Both the position numbers and the translations under genes were made by a program. Shown here piece after piece: positions 54,624 through 62,613 of a DNA stretch of 64,000 nucleotides; positions within the stretch are counted from its first letter, which is position 1, and every line of letters begins with the position of its first letter. The stretch spans positions 62,001-126,000 of the forward strand of contig NZ_JBKOPS010000002.1 in the NCBI RefSeq assembly GCF_047272945.1, given 5' to 3'. This DNA is from Rubrolithibacter danxiaensis (GTDB lineage: Bacteria; Bacteroidota; Bacteroidia; Sphingobacteriales; Sphingobacteriaceae). Below the pieces are notes generated by a model. The model saw only the letters and a list, made by a program, of their open reading frames with translations. It did not search any database and was not told the origin of the DNA.

Positions 54624-54905
54624 CTACACAGTTAAAGCCCTGCTTATTTCGTGAAGATATTGGGATAATTCGGGATAAGGAACAAATTCATTTAGAAAAT
54701 AAATAACCAGCAGGTTTATGCCCGGAACAAAATAAAACCGGTCGCTCCCATTTATTATCAGGTTATACACTTCCGATTCCAGGTTTACCTGCGACAACTG
54801 TTGCCCGAAAGTGCTTATAAACTTACTTGGGATATTGTTGTTTTGCGCTACTGCTTTACGAGCTTTTATTGTATATGGCCCTACTGAGAAATTAATCTCT
54901 TTCAT
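54624..54905 (-). CDS. Hypothetical small soluble protein
   Basis: 93 residues from the ATG at 54905 (MKEINFSVGPYTIKARK); a longer frame from 54941 is less likely. Hydrophobic near the middle (FYFVPGINLLVIYFLNEFV) but not a clear membrane helix. I do not recognise it. It lies 17 nt before the M28 peptidase gene on the same strand and may be the first gene of that unit. Confidence 0.5.
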   Translation of the reverse strand: MKEINFSVGPYTIKARKAVAQNNNIPSKFISTFGQQLSQVNLESEVYNLIINGSDRFYFVPGINLLVIYFLNEFVPYPELSQYLHEISRALTV

Positions 54906-55194
54906 TGCTCTTCTTACTACAAGATTTACAGTATAACGCAAGTTTTTTCTTCAGATTATACAAGATGATAAATTGAATAATCTGTGGAGGGTATTTCTCA
55001 ACTTTATAAAATACGCTTCGAATTTTCTACAGTAATTCCTCACTTTAATAAATGAGAAAAACTTATAACTACAACAAAAAAATGCGTTATAAATAGTAAA
55101 TCAACAGGTTTTATGTTTTTTTGTTTATAGAAGTTTTGGTGTTTGCAGATGCGGCATAATTCTGGCATATAAAAGGTATAATGTAAAATCAACT

Positions 55195-55605
55195 ATGGGA
55201 ATAGCGTGTATAGTAGATGACGATCCGATCCAGGCATTAATAATAGAACGGATGCTTGCCAGCCAAAAACTGTGTAAAGGTTTACTGGTATTTAAAAATG
55301 GCCTCGAAGCAATTGAACATTTAAAATCTATTATAGATGACATAAATTCTGTACCCGATATTATTTTGCTGGATATAAACATGCCGGTTATGAACGGTTG
55401 GGAATTTTTAGAGGAGTTCAGAAGAGTAAAGCCAAGGATTGGAAAGAAAATAATTTTATATATGGTAAGTTCTTCCATTTGGCAGGAAGATATTGAACGT
55501 GCAAAAGGTTATTCGGAAGTAACAGATTATATAGTTAAACCGGTAACAATGCAAGAATTAAGTCGGACGATTATGCAGGCCGAACTTGCTTTAGCCGAGA
55601 ATTAA
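55195..55605 (+). CDS. Stand-alone response regulator receiver protein
   Basis: 136 residues, a single CheY-like receiver domain with no output domain. Acidic pocket VDDD at residues 7-10, phosphoacceptor Asp in IILLDINMPVMNG, Ser/Thr-type switch residue in MVSSS and Lys in YIVKP. It would carry phosphate from a kinase encoded elsewhere; no histidine kinase is in this window. Single-domain regulators are common in Bacteroidota. Confidence 0.93.
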   Translation: MGIACIVDDDPIQALIIERMLASQKLCKGLLVFKNGLEAIEHLKSIIDDINSVPDIILLDINMPVMNGWEFLEEFRRVKPRIGKKIILYMVSSSIWQEDIERAKGYSEVTDYIVKPVTMQELSRTIMQAELALAEN

Positions 55606-55686
55606 GTGTACAATTTCTCACTTTTTACACATATTAAAATTTTCTTCACACAATTTCCCGGAAACGATGTTGAAGATACAAAATCA

Positions 55687-55756
55687 GGTCGGATGGCTGA
55701 TAGGAAGGCGTAAGTCCGCAAGACTTTCTACAGTGGTTCGAATCCACTTCCGACCT
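55687..55756 (+). tRNA. tRNA-Cys-like gene (GCA), non-canonical anticodon arm
   Basis: Acceptor stem GGTCGGA (55687-55693) pairs perfectly with TCCGACC (55749-55755); T73 is the Cys discriminator. The T arm is perfect (AGTGG-TTCGAAT-CCACT, 55732-55748). The D arm is short (GCT/GGC with 8-nt loop GATAGGAA). The anticodon arm is TAAGT-CCGCAAG-ACTTT, giving anticodon GCA. Oddities: C33 instead of the near-universal T33, a T-T mismatch at 27-43, and C32/G38 that can pair and shrink the loop to 5 nt. CCA is not encoded. It could be a working divergent tRNA, a specialised tRNA-like RNA or a decaying copy. Confidence 0.75.
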
Positions 55757-55780
55757 CATATCTATCTATAAAACAATTAT

Positions 55781-55860
55781 AGCTGTCGAGAAAACTCAGT
55801 GTAATAGCGAATGATGTGTGCCATTCCCTATTAGTTTCCAAATTCTCGACGGCTTTTTTT
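55781..55860 (+). ncRNA. Structured terminator-like hairpin RNA after the tRNA
   Basis: Four nested helices in 74 nt: agctgtcgagaa (55781-55792) with ttctcgacggct (55843-55854, one G-U); aact (55793-55796) with agtt (55833-55836); aatag (55803-55807) with ctatt (55828-55832); gaatg (55809-55813) with cattc (55822-55826). The loop is atgtgtgc. A seven-T run ends it. At minimum it is the tRNA terminator, but it is far longer than needed, so a small RNA is possible. Confidence 0.5.
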
Positions 55861-55999
55861 ATTGTTAAATATATAAACCAGTAATAAAAAACACACAGCG
55901 GGTCGTCCTTTTTAAGATACACTTTTCTTTGCTTGCTTCCTGAAAAGAACTTTTTTAAAGTAAAAATAGCATTGGCACATATTTGGCTTAACCAGGAAT

Positions 56000-56125
56000 A
56001 TGAAAACATTAACCTTTAAAACCAGTCAAAACGCCGATAAATTACTGAAAGCAATTCTGGAAAATGATTTAAGAGCTTTTAAAACAAAAAAAGGGAAAAC
56101 GGTAATTGCAATGAATCGTGCCTAA
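56000..56125 (+). CDS. Possible 41-residue protein
   Basis: ATG at 56000, TAA at 56123-56125; basic sequence (MKTLTFKTSQNADKLLKAIL then RAFKTKKGKTVIAM). No known motif and only weak start signals, but codon use is sensible, and a hairpin with a T-run follows at 56184-56228. May be a real small gene or chance. Confidence 0.35.
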   Translation: MKTLTFKTSQNADKLLKAILENDLRAFKTKKGKTVIAMNRA

Positions 56126-56470
56126 ACACTTCCGATTTTTTTACAGGATTTTAAAGTTCAACTATTTCTACTTATTAAAAACCATTCAATAGAATTCATA
56201 GTAGTACTATTGAATTCAATCTTTTTTTAATCAATAAAGGGTAACGGTGAATAACTGTTGCCCTTTACTATTTATAGAATCTTGCCTTAGCTTCAGGAAT
56301 TACTGGGGGTATAAAAACAGAGCATCTCCAAACGGGGAGGATGGAGACGCTCAAACTAACCAATTATAAACCTACTGATTAATACCAGCAGATTGAAAAA
56401 GTAACCCGTAAATTCTAAAAATTATTAATAAGAGCATTTAATTTCTACTTTTGCCGCTTAATTTTTAACG
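56126..56470. other. Intergenic stretch with two hairpins
   Basis: Contains a 9-bp hairpin (attcaatag 56184-56192, ctattgaat 56207-56215) shortly before a T-run, a possible terminator. A second imperfect 10-bp inverted repeat (gagcatctcc 56330-56339, ggagacgctc 56343-56352) has one A-C mismatch and a very short loop. The CDGSH gene's -7 box is at its end. No gene is seen. Confidence 0.45.
56446..56453 (+). promoter_or_regulatory. -7 promoter box (TACTTTTG) for the CDGSH gene
   Basis: Exact TAnnTTTG match 17 nt before the ATG at 56471; no TTTG -33 element at the expected distance. Confidence 0.35.
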
Positions 56471-56692
56471 ATGGCTAAAACTAAAATTACGGTAAACAGT
56501 AATGGATCACTTCGTGTGGAAGGTGATTTTGAAATTGTAGATAAGAACGGAAATGTGTATGATCTGGGAGGAAGAGAAATGGTATCAATATGCCGTTGCG
56601 GCCTTTCAAAAAATAAGCCTTTTTGCGATGCATCTCATAAAGGGCATTTTGAACATGAAGCTGTTGCTTTTAGCCTGCCGCCCAAGAAATAA
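56471..56692 (+). CDS. CDGSH iron-sulfur domain protein
   Basis: 73 residues. The [2Fe-2S] motif CRCGLSKNKPFCDASHKG gives the three Cys and one His ligands of the CDGSH (mitoNEET-like) family, with CDASH in place of CDGSH. The short N-terminal beta region (TKITVNSNGSLRVEGDFEI) is also typical. It is a cytoplasmic electron-transfer or cluster-handling protein; exact role unknown. Confidence 0.93.
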   Translation: MAKTKITVNSNGSLRVEGDFEIVDKNGNVYDLGGREMVSICRCGLSKNKPFCDASHKGHFEHEAVAFSLPPKK

Positions 56693-56847
56693 GCGGATAA
56701 CAGGTTTTATTGCACACTTTGAGAAATAAAAGCAAAAAAATTAGCGTTAACTGAACAAAAAAAACTTTTTCAAAAATTAAAGGTTACTATTTCTTAAAAC
56801 AAGGAATTAAGTAGTATTAAATTAATTTTTACACTAAATCTATCAAA

Positions 56848-57075
56848 ATGAAAAAGTTATTTAAAATCAGTTTTTTCGCTCTATCACTTGCTCTTTCTGT
56901 ATCGTTTACAGCTTGTAATTCGAACAAATCCACAGAAGCAACTACAGATTCTATAGATTCTGCTGCAGATGCAAGAACTGACGCAATTGATTCTTCAGCT
57001 AATGCTACAACTGATGCGATTGATTCAGCAGCAGATGCTAAGACTGATACCATTGATTCAGCAGCAAATCAGTAA
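56848..57075 (+). CDS. Small lipoprotein with four 11-residue repeats
   Basis: 75 residues. Lipobox SFTAC with Cys23. Residues 31-74 are exactly four 11-residue units: ATTDSIDSAAD, ARTDAIDSSAN, ATTDAIDSAAD and AKTDTIDSAAN. The 11-residue period suits a long amphipathic helix or coiled coil, as in some LEA-like or Lpp-like proteins. It would be anchored to a membrane facing the periplasm. Function unknown. A terminator follows. Confidence 0.8.
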   Translation: MKKLFKISFFALSLALSVSFTACNSNKSTEATTDSIDSAADARTDAIDSSANATTDAIDSAADAKTDTIDSAANQ

Positions 57076-57129
57076 TAGCGTAAGCGCTTTTATAGCTGTA
57101 CTTCTATTACAGTATTAATAAGTTTTCAT

Positions 57130-57155
57130 AAAGCTCCTTAACGGGAGCTTTTTTT
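57130..57155 (+). terminator. Terminator after the repeat lipoprotein
   Basis: Stem aaagctcc (57130-57137) with ggagcttt (57144-57151), 6-nt loop, seven-T run. Confidence 0.85.
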
Positions 57156-57240
57156 GTTCCATTGCATTTTACTTATTCAGGTGCAACGTGAAAACTATCG
57201 TCTACATATGCGGTTATTTATAGAGGTAATCTGTAAAGCC

Positions 57241-57657
57241 ATGAAGAATATATCAAACAACCTGGGTAATTTAAAACATTATCTGTTTCAGCATAATGCA
57301 ACTGCAAATATAGAGATGTCAGAAAGGATAGTATCTTTAGGAACAGGTTCTTTTATTGCCCTGAAAGGCCTTGCCACTATCTTTTCAAGTCCATTAATAT
57401 CTTTGTTGGAAATAGCGGCAGGAGGTGCATTAATATACCGTGGAGTAACGGGCAATTGTCCTGTTAAGTCAAAATTTGATAATAAAACCTTGAGTACAGA
57501 GGAAGCTGCAAAGGGAAACATACCTGTATCGAGCGCCGCGGCAGCAATGGGTTCATCCACAGAGATGGCTTCAACATACATGGGTTCGTCCTGGGGTTCA
57601 GGTTCGCCTGGTCTGATGAGTGATAATCTTGGATCAGACTATAATTCCTTATCCTAA
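57241..57657 (+). CDS. DUF2892/YgaP-like membrane protein
   Basis: 138 residues from the ATG at 57241. Two helices: IVSLGTGSFIALKGLATIF and LISLLEIAAGGALIYRGVTG, then NCPVKSKF, matching the YgaP transmembrane domain family. The C-terminal 60 residues are rich in Ser, Gly and Met (MASTYMGSSWGSGSPGLM) and probably disordered. An upstream extension from 57154 starts inside the previous terminator and is rejected. Function unknown. Confidence 0.75.
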   Translation: MKNISNNLGNLKHYLFQHNATANIEMSERIVSLGTGSFIALKGLATIFSSPLISLLEIAAGGALIYRGVTGNCPVKSKFDNKTLSTEEAAKGNIPVSSAAAAMGSSTEMASTYMGSSWGSGSPGLMSDNLGSDYNSLS

Positions 57658-57678
57658 GGGAAATCCTCCTGTAGTAAA

Positions 57679-58704
57679 TTAAGAATTTATTACAGGAGCA
57701 ATAGTTGAAAGAATTTCATAAGAACGGACTCTCTTTTCGTGTTCATAAATATGTGAAGCGATAATCAATTCGTCTATCTCAGTTTCCCTTGTAAAGGCCT
57801 GAAGCATTTTTTTTACTTTTTCAGGTCCGCCTATAAAAGTATAATCCAGCATTTGCAGCACAGCGTATTTTTCAGAAGGGCTCCATACTACATCCATGTC
57901 GCTTACCGGAGGCTTTAAAGGGTTTGGTGTGCCTCTTAGCACATTTAAGAAAGATGAGTATAGTGAAGATGCAAGAAGTTCAGCGTCTTCGTCGGTATCT
58001 GCTGCAATTACATTGATTCCTGCCATAGCATATGGTTTCTGCAAGAACTCGGATGGCTGAAAAGTATCGCGGTAAATTTTCAGCGATGTGTGTAAAAGCC
58101 GGGGCGCAAAATGACTTGCAAAAGCGAAAGGCAGGCCAAGCATAGCAGCAAGTTGAGCACTGAAAGTACTCGAGCCCAGCAACCAGATCGGGATATCCAA
58201 TCCTTCACCCGGTACCGCTCTGACCCTAGAGATACTATTCTCTGCAGACAAATACGTTCTTAACTCATCCAGGTTTCTCGGAAAATCATCAATGCTTTCG
58301 GTAACATCTCTTCTTAACGCTCGTGCTGTAAGTTGGTCGGTGCCGGGAGCACGGCCAATACCTAAATCAATTCTTCCGGGATATAACGATTCCAATGTTC
58401 CAAATTGCTCGGCAATTACCAGAGGGGCATGATTGGGAAGCATAATTCCGCCTGAACCAACACGAATGGAGGAAGTTCCGCCGGCAATATAGCCAATTAA
58501 AATGGAGGTGGCCGAACTTGCAATGCCGGCCATGTTGTGGTGTTCCGCCATCCAGTAACGTTTGTATCCGAACTGCTCTGCCTTGCGGGCAAGATCAAGG
58601 CTGTTCTTAAACGAATCCATGGCAGTTTTTCCGCTAAGAATAGGAACCAAGTCTAAAATGGATAAAGGTATTGTTCTCTTATTTTCTGCTAAGGTTTCTT
58701 TCAT
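57679..58704 (-). CDS. LLM-class flavin-dependent oxidoreductase
   Basis: 341 residues, TIM-barrel luciferase-like monooxygenase family. Marks: LSILDLVPI at the start, YKRYWMAEHHNMAGIASSAT, IRVGSGGIMLPNHAPLVIAE, FGTLESLYPGRIDLGIGRAP, and PIWLLGSSTFSAQLA. This is the alkanal-monooxygenase-like (MsnO8/YhbW-like) group. It uses FMN; its substrate is unknown. Confidence 0.93.
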   Translation of the reverse strand: MKETLAENKRTIPLSILDLVPILSGKTAMDSFKNSLDLARKAEQFGYKRYWMAEHHNMAGIASSATSILIGYIAGGTSSIRVGSGGIMLPNHAPLVIAEQFGTLESLYPGRIDLGIGRAPGTDQLTARALRRDVTESIDDFPRNLDELRTYLSAENSISRVRAVPGEGLDIPIWLLGSSTFSAQLAAMLGLPFAFASHFAPRLLHTSLKIYRDTFQPSEFLQKPYAMAGINVIAADTDEDAELLASSLYSSFLNVLRGTPNPLKPPVSDMDVVWSPSEKYAVLQMLDYTFIGGPEKVKKMLQAFTRETEIDELIIASHIYEHEKRVRSYEILSTIAPVINS

Positions 58705-58814
58705 TTAATAAATAATCAGAAATCATTCCATTTTGCTTTTATAAAAATCTTTTTTGACAGTGCATACAAGTAGAGATAGGAAACAAGTTATTTCCAGCTA
58801 TTGATGAAGTTCTC

Positions 58815-60041
58815 CTAAAGATCCTCTTTCATATTCGAAATGTTTTTTACACTTAACCTGGAGGATATATAAGACGCTATAACGGAAATTATACAAACAG
58901 TAAAAAATACCAGTACAAAGTCGGTCCATTTTAGATTCACCGGGTATGCATCTGTAGTAAGATTGGGCTGGTCCATTTTAATAAATTTGTACTGTAGTTG
59001 AAGGATACAGAAAACAAAACCGGTAAACATTCCCGCAACGCAGCCTATCAGCGAGATCATCATCCCCTCGGTAAAGAAGATGCTTCGTATAAATTCAGGA
59101 GCTGCGCCCATGCTGTTTAAAATTGCAATATCTTTTCTTTTATCAATTACCAGCATGGTTAGCGAACCTATAATGTTAAAAATAGCTATTATTAAAACAA
59201 AGGTCAGGATCAGGAAAATTGCCCATTTTTCAGATATCAGGATTTTGTACAGTAATTGGTTCTGTTGTATCCGGTTCTTGACAACGAAATTTTTGCCAAG
59301 ATCTTTTTTAAGTTCTTTCTGAAAAGAATTCACTAAATCTCCCTGTTTGAGCGTTATTTCTACTGCTGATATATTTTTTTCCTCACCCAGTAATTCTCTG
59401 GCAAAGTCAATAGGTACAATTACAAATTCATCGAACTGCTGCTGAATCTCATAAACTCCTTTAGGATGAATGGTTTTCATCACAAATTCTTCGGCCGGAT
59501 TTATAGCATTTCCCGCACCTTTTCGTGGTGAAAAGATTTCCAGATCCTGAAATTCACTATGAATGTTTACAGACAGGTACGCCTGTACTGCCGATCCTAT
59601 TACAGCGTAATCAGTACCATCTTTCTTAAGCGTAAATGATCCGTCAACAACAGCGCTGTCCAAATCTTTCCCTGCGGTATAACCCTCACTTACTCCTTTT
59701 ACCAACCCGATATATTGTGATTTACCATATCGAAGTAATGCTTTTTCCTGCAGTACTTCTGTATAATTGGCAATGCGGCTATCTTTTTTTAATTCTTTAA
59801 AATAAGCTGTATCCGGGTTAAAGGTTTTCCCTTCAGCTGGTTCAATCCTGATCTCGGGTGTAAGGGTATTGTACATAGAGAGTACGAGCTGCTCGAATCC
59901 GTTAAAAACAGACAGGATAATGATCAGGGCCGCACTTCCTACAAAAACGCCTAAAATTGAAATGCCGGAAATGAGATTAATTGCATTGAGGGATTTTTTT
60001 GAGAAAAGATACCGTTTTGCTATGTACAAAGGCGTGTTCAC
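58815..60041 (-). CDS. LolC/LolE-type ABC permease (FtsX family)
   Basis: 408 residues. Start is GTG at 60041 (MNTPLYIAKRYLFSKKSLNA, the typical N-terminus for this group). One N-terminal helix (INLISGISILGVFVGSAALI), a large periplasmic domain (residues about 55-270), and three C-terminal helices (FLILTFVLIIAIFNIIGSL and later) make the FtsX/MacB fold. It probably extracts lipoproteins from the inner membrane with a LolD-type ATPase encoded elsewhere. Confidence 0.9.
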   Translation of the reverse strand: MNTPLYIAKRYLFSKKSLNAINLISGISILGVFVGSAALIIILSVFNGFEQLVLSMYNTLTPEIRIEPAEGKTFNPDTAYFKELKKDSRIANYTEVLQEKALLRYGKSQYIGLVKGVSEGYTAGKDLDSAVVDGSFTLKKDGTDYAVIGSAVQAYLSVNIHSEFQDLEIFSPRKGAGNAINPAEEFVMKTIHPKGVYEIQQQFDEFVIVPIDFARELLGEEKNISAVEITLKQGDLVNSFQKELKKDLGKNFVVKNRIQQNQLLYKILISEKWAIFLILTFVLIIAIFNIIGSLTMLVIDKRKDIAILNSMGAAPEFIRSIFFTEGMMISLIGCVAGMFTGFVFCILQLQYKFIKMDQPNLTTDAYPVNLKWTDFVLVFFTVCIISVIASYISSRLSVKNISNMKEDL

Positions 60042-60124
60042 GATGTATTTAGTTAAAAGTAAGATTTAAAAACACTGTGATCATAAAGGATGGAATTTTG
60101 CAATAGCACCAGCATCAACTTCAT

Positions 60125-60763
60125 TTATTTTAAAAAGGGATTGAATTGTTTTTCATGCCCAATAGTTGTTGCAGGGCCATGTCCGGGATATACCTTACAA
60201 CTGTCGGGAAGCTTAAATAATTTTGTTTTAATATTATTTATTAACTGGTCAAAATTCCCCCCGGGCAAATCTGTACGGCCGATGCTTCCGTAGAAAAGAA
60301 CATCGCCACCAATTAAAAAATTATCCGCACTGTTGTAAAAACATAAATGGGCAGGGGAATGTCCCGGAGAAAAAATCAGTTCTAAAGTTGTGTTTCCGAA
60401 TTGAACTGTTCCGCTGTCGTCCAGAAACTCTTCCGGAAGTGGTGAGACATCATAACGAATGCCCATTTGAGGTGCATACGCAGGAACAGCTGTTAACACG
60501 GGCAACTCTCCCCGGTGAAACCTGGGCTTAAGACTGTAACTATCGTAAATCCATTTATTACCTAAAACATGATCAATATGGCAATGTGTATTTAGCAGCA
60601 GTGTTGGGTTTAGCTTATTGTCGCTGATAAACTTTGCAACTGTATTTTGTTCAGGACCTGTATTCATACCAGGATCAATTACGCAGCATTGCAGGGTTTC
60701 GTCGTACAGCAGATACGTATTTTCCTGGTAAGGATTGCATACAAAGGATTTAATCTGGATCAT
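60125..60763 (-). CDS. MBL-fold hydrolase (glyoxalase II-like)
   Basis: 212 residues. Metal motif THCHIDHVLG (HxHxDH), then FSPGHSPAHLCFY, LIGGDVLFYGSIGRTDLPGG and VYPGHGPATTIG. This is the YcbL-like/glyoxalase II-type subgroup, which hydrolyses thioesters in the cytoplasm. The ATG at 60763 is preferred to the preceding GTG. It is divergent from the DCC protein gene. Confidence 0.92.
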   Translation of the reverse strand: MIQIKSFVCNPYQENTYLLYDETLQCCVIDPGMNTGPEQNTVAKFISDNKLNPTLLLNTHCHIDHVLGNKWIYDSYSLKPRFHRGELPVLTAVPAYAPQMGIRYDVSPLPEEFLDDSGTVQFGNTTLELIFSPGHSPAHLCFYNSADNFLIGGDVLFYGSIGRTDLPGGNFDQLINNIKTKLFKLPDSCKVYPGHGPATTIGHEKQFNPFLK

Positions 60764-60802
60764 CACCGCAAATTAATAAACAAAATCAGAACGAAGTATG
60801 CG

Positions 60803-60810
60803 TATCTTTG
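60803..60810 (+). promoter_or_regulatory. -7 promoter box (TATCTTTG) for the DCC-family gene
   Basis: Exact TAnnTTTG match 14 nt before the ATG at 60825. It lies inside a longer frame from 60798 and so supports the ATG start. Confidence 0.45.
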
Positions 60811-60824
60811 TTTCAGCAAGGCCA

Positions 60825-61187
60825 ATGAATAAAACGATTGTTCTTTACGACGGGCACTGCCGGATGTGTGTCGGTTTTACAGGCTGGATCCGGAAGCTGG
60901 ACAACATGCAGCAGTTTCAGTTGGTTCCTTATCAGGATACCGAATTTTTAAAAAACTATCCTGCGTTATCTCCTGCAGAAGTTGAAAAGCAAATTCATGT
61001 AATTTCCGGCGGTAAAATATATCGGGGTGCAGACGCTATGCTGGAAATCTGGAAAAAATCCGGGCATTGGAGCAATTTTCTTGCTTCTGTTTTTCAAAGC
61101 GTTCCTTTCATTTTTATTGCAAGGCTGATCTATAAAATCGTTGCCCGGTATCGCAGAGATCTTTATCCTAACGCAATCAGGAAATAG
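60825..61187 (+). CDS. DCC-family thiol-disulfide oxidoreductase-like protein (DUF393)
   Basis: 120 residues from ATG 60825. The family hallmark YDGHCRMCVGFTGWIRKLD carries the DxxCxxC redox-like pair at residues about 11-14. The later YRGADAMLEIWKKSGHW and C-terminal helix YRRDLYPN are also typical. Role is not firmly known. The gene converges on gldD with no spacer. Confidence 0.9.
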   Translation: MNKTIVLYDGHCRMCVGFTGWIRKLDNMQQFQLVPYQDTEFLKNYPALSPAEVEKQIHVISGGKIYRGADAMLEIWKKSGHWSNFLASVFQSVPFIFIARLIYKIVARYRRDLYPNAIRK

Positions 61188-61772
61188 TTATTTCCAGTTA
61201 AAGGACTTTATCATTACGTTGATATCCTTTTTTACAAAATCCAGTACAGGTTGAATCGAATCAATACGCGGCTCTTCATTAAAATATAAAGCGCCCCTTA
61301 AATAATGCCGGGTACTGTCAGTTAAAAAAAACTGTACCGAAGAAGCTGTATTTCCTTCGATAGTATAGTATATTCCATATACCTTTCTGTCGGGATAAGT
61401 GATTTTTCCTTCGTCAATTGAAGTTGCTTTAACCGTATGTTTGAATGCGAAAGTGCGGGCATCTTCCGTAAGTTCATCTAAAACCTTTTTTGAAGTTACC
61501 GGCTGATAACTTAAATGGACTCTTCCGTTAAATTCCGGAAATACTACGTCGATCCAGCAGGGTTTTGCATCTTTTGCACTATCAGGAACTATTTTCGCAT
61601 AAACAGGATAATCAAACGAATAAGGGCAGGAACTATCGTATTTCTGGTAAGCTTTTTCAGGAAGTTTGATTCGGAAATAGCCACGTGGCTTGGGTGAATA
61701 ATCATTTCCGCAGGATGTTTCCATCAACATAAACAGAACTGGAACCAGGAAATACAGGAGTTTGTTTTTCAT
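61188..61772 (-). CDS. gldD: Gliding motility lipoprotein GldD
   Basis: 194 residues with a lipoprotein signal (METSC, Cys about residue 21). The GldD hallmarks are PKPRGYFRIKLPEKAYQKY just after the lipidation site, CWIDVVFPEFNGRVHLSYQP, and LRGALYFNEEPRIDSIQPV. In Flavobacterium GldD is needed for gliding and is linked to the type IX secretion machinery. Its ATG overlaps the stop of aroE by 1 nt. No other gld gene is in this window. Confidence 0.95.
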   Translation of the reverse strand: MKNKLLYFLVPVLFMLMETSCGNDYSPKPRGYFRIKLPEKAYQKYDSSCPYSFDYPVYAKIVPDSAKDAKPCWIDVVFPEFNGRVHLSYQPVTSKKVLDELTEDARTFAFKHTVKATSIDEGKITYPDRKVYGIYYTIEGNTASSVQFFLTDSTRHYLRGALYFNEEPRIDSIQPVLDFVKKDINVMIKSFNWK

Positions 61773-62551
61773 TATTCATTCCATATTTCCCAGGCTTTTT
61801 CTGCCTGGAGATGCAGCATTTCCATTCCGTTTTTTACCGCTGCGCCCCTTTCTTTTCCGCGTTTTAAAAACTCTGTTTCAACAGGATTATAGATCAGGTC
61901 GTAAAGCAGATGTTTTGCAGTAATATATTCGTAAGGAATATCCGGACACTCAGCTGTATTGGGCGACATACCTAATGGAGTTGTATTAATTATCAGCGAA
62001 TAATCTTCTATTAGATCCCTTGACAGATCCGAGTAACTTATTTGTTTCCGGTTGGCCCGCCTGGAAACCAGCTTGTAATCAATGTTTAAATTGTTCAAAG
62101 CATAGGTTACTGCTCGCGATGCTCCGCCGGTTCCCAGAATCAGTGCTTTGCTGTGCTGCTTGGTTAATAATGGCTTTAAAGATTCCTGGAATGCGATCCA
62201 ATCGGTATTATAGCCGATCAGTTTTACTTTCATGGAGCTAAGTTCTCCTGAAAAATAAGAGGCTGCCGGATTATGGTTAACAATTTTAATACAGTTTACC
62301 GCATCAATAGCTTTTGCGGCTTTTTCTACCTTATCGAGGTAAAACATAATCCCGATTTTGTGAGGGATTGTTACATTAAGCCCGCACAATCCTGGTGTGG
62401 AACGTATAAATTCCTCAAAATTGCTTAAACTCGGAAGAGGATACGCTTCGTATTCGCAATCAGTTAAACCTTCTCTTTTAAATTTATTGGTAAAATAGTC
62501 TTTAGAAAAGGAGTGTCCTAACGGATATCCGATTAAACCAAATTTTCTCAT
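61772..62551 (-). CDS. aroE: Shikimate dehydrogenase
   Basis: 259 residues. NADP-dependent reduction of 3-dehydroshikimate in aromatic amino-acid synthesis. Hallmarks: FGLIGYPLGHSFSKDYF (substrate-binding SxS), NVTIPHK with catalytic Lys, GYNTDWIAF, LILGTGGASRAVTYAL (nucleotide-binding) and NTTPLGMSPN. It sits between the ComA-like gene and gldD on the same strand, overlapping gldD by 1 nt. Confidence 0.96.
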   Translation of the reverse strand: MRKFGLIGYPLGHSFSKDYFTNKFKREGLTDCEYEAYPLPSLSNFEEFIRSTPGLCGLNVTIPHKIGIMFYLDKVEKAAKAIDAVNCIKIVNHNPAASYFSGELSSMKVKLIGYNTDWIAFQESLKPLLTKQHSKALILGTGGASRAVTYALNNLNIDYKLVSRRANRKQISYSDLSRDLIEDYSLIINTTPLGMSPNTAECPDIPYEYITAKHLLYDLIYNPVETEFLKRGKERGAAVKNGMEMLHLQAEKAWEIWNE

Positions 62552-62613
62552 TTAAATTGTGTTTTGGCAAGGTGAGCATCAATATTTCCTCACTTTTAGC
62601 AATGCTGGCCTGA

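Noticed and set aside
55728..56009. 93-codon frame on the minus strand
   Set aside because: It runs antisense through the tRNA-like gene and the structured hairpin, with no start signal.
56949..57070. Non-coding tandem DNA repeat
   Set aside because: The 33-nt units are explained by the 11-residue repeats of the lipoprotein.
55687..57100. Integrated element using the tRNA as attachment site
   Set aside because: No integrase, no second copy of the tRNA 3' end, and neighbouring genes look native.
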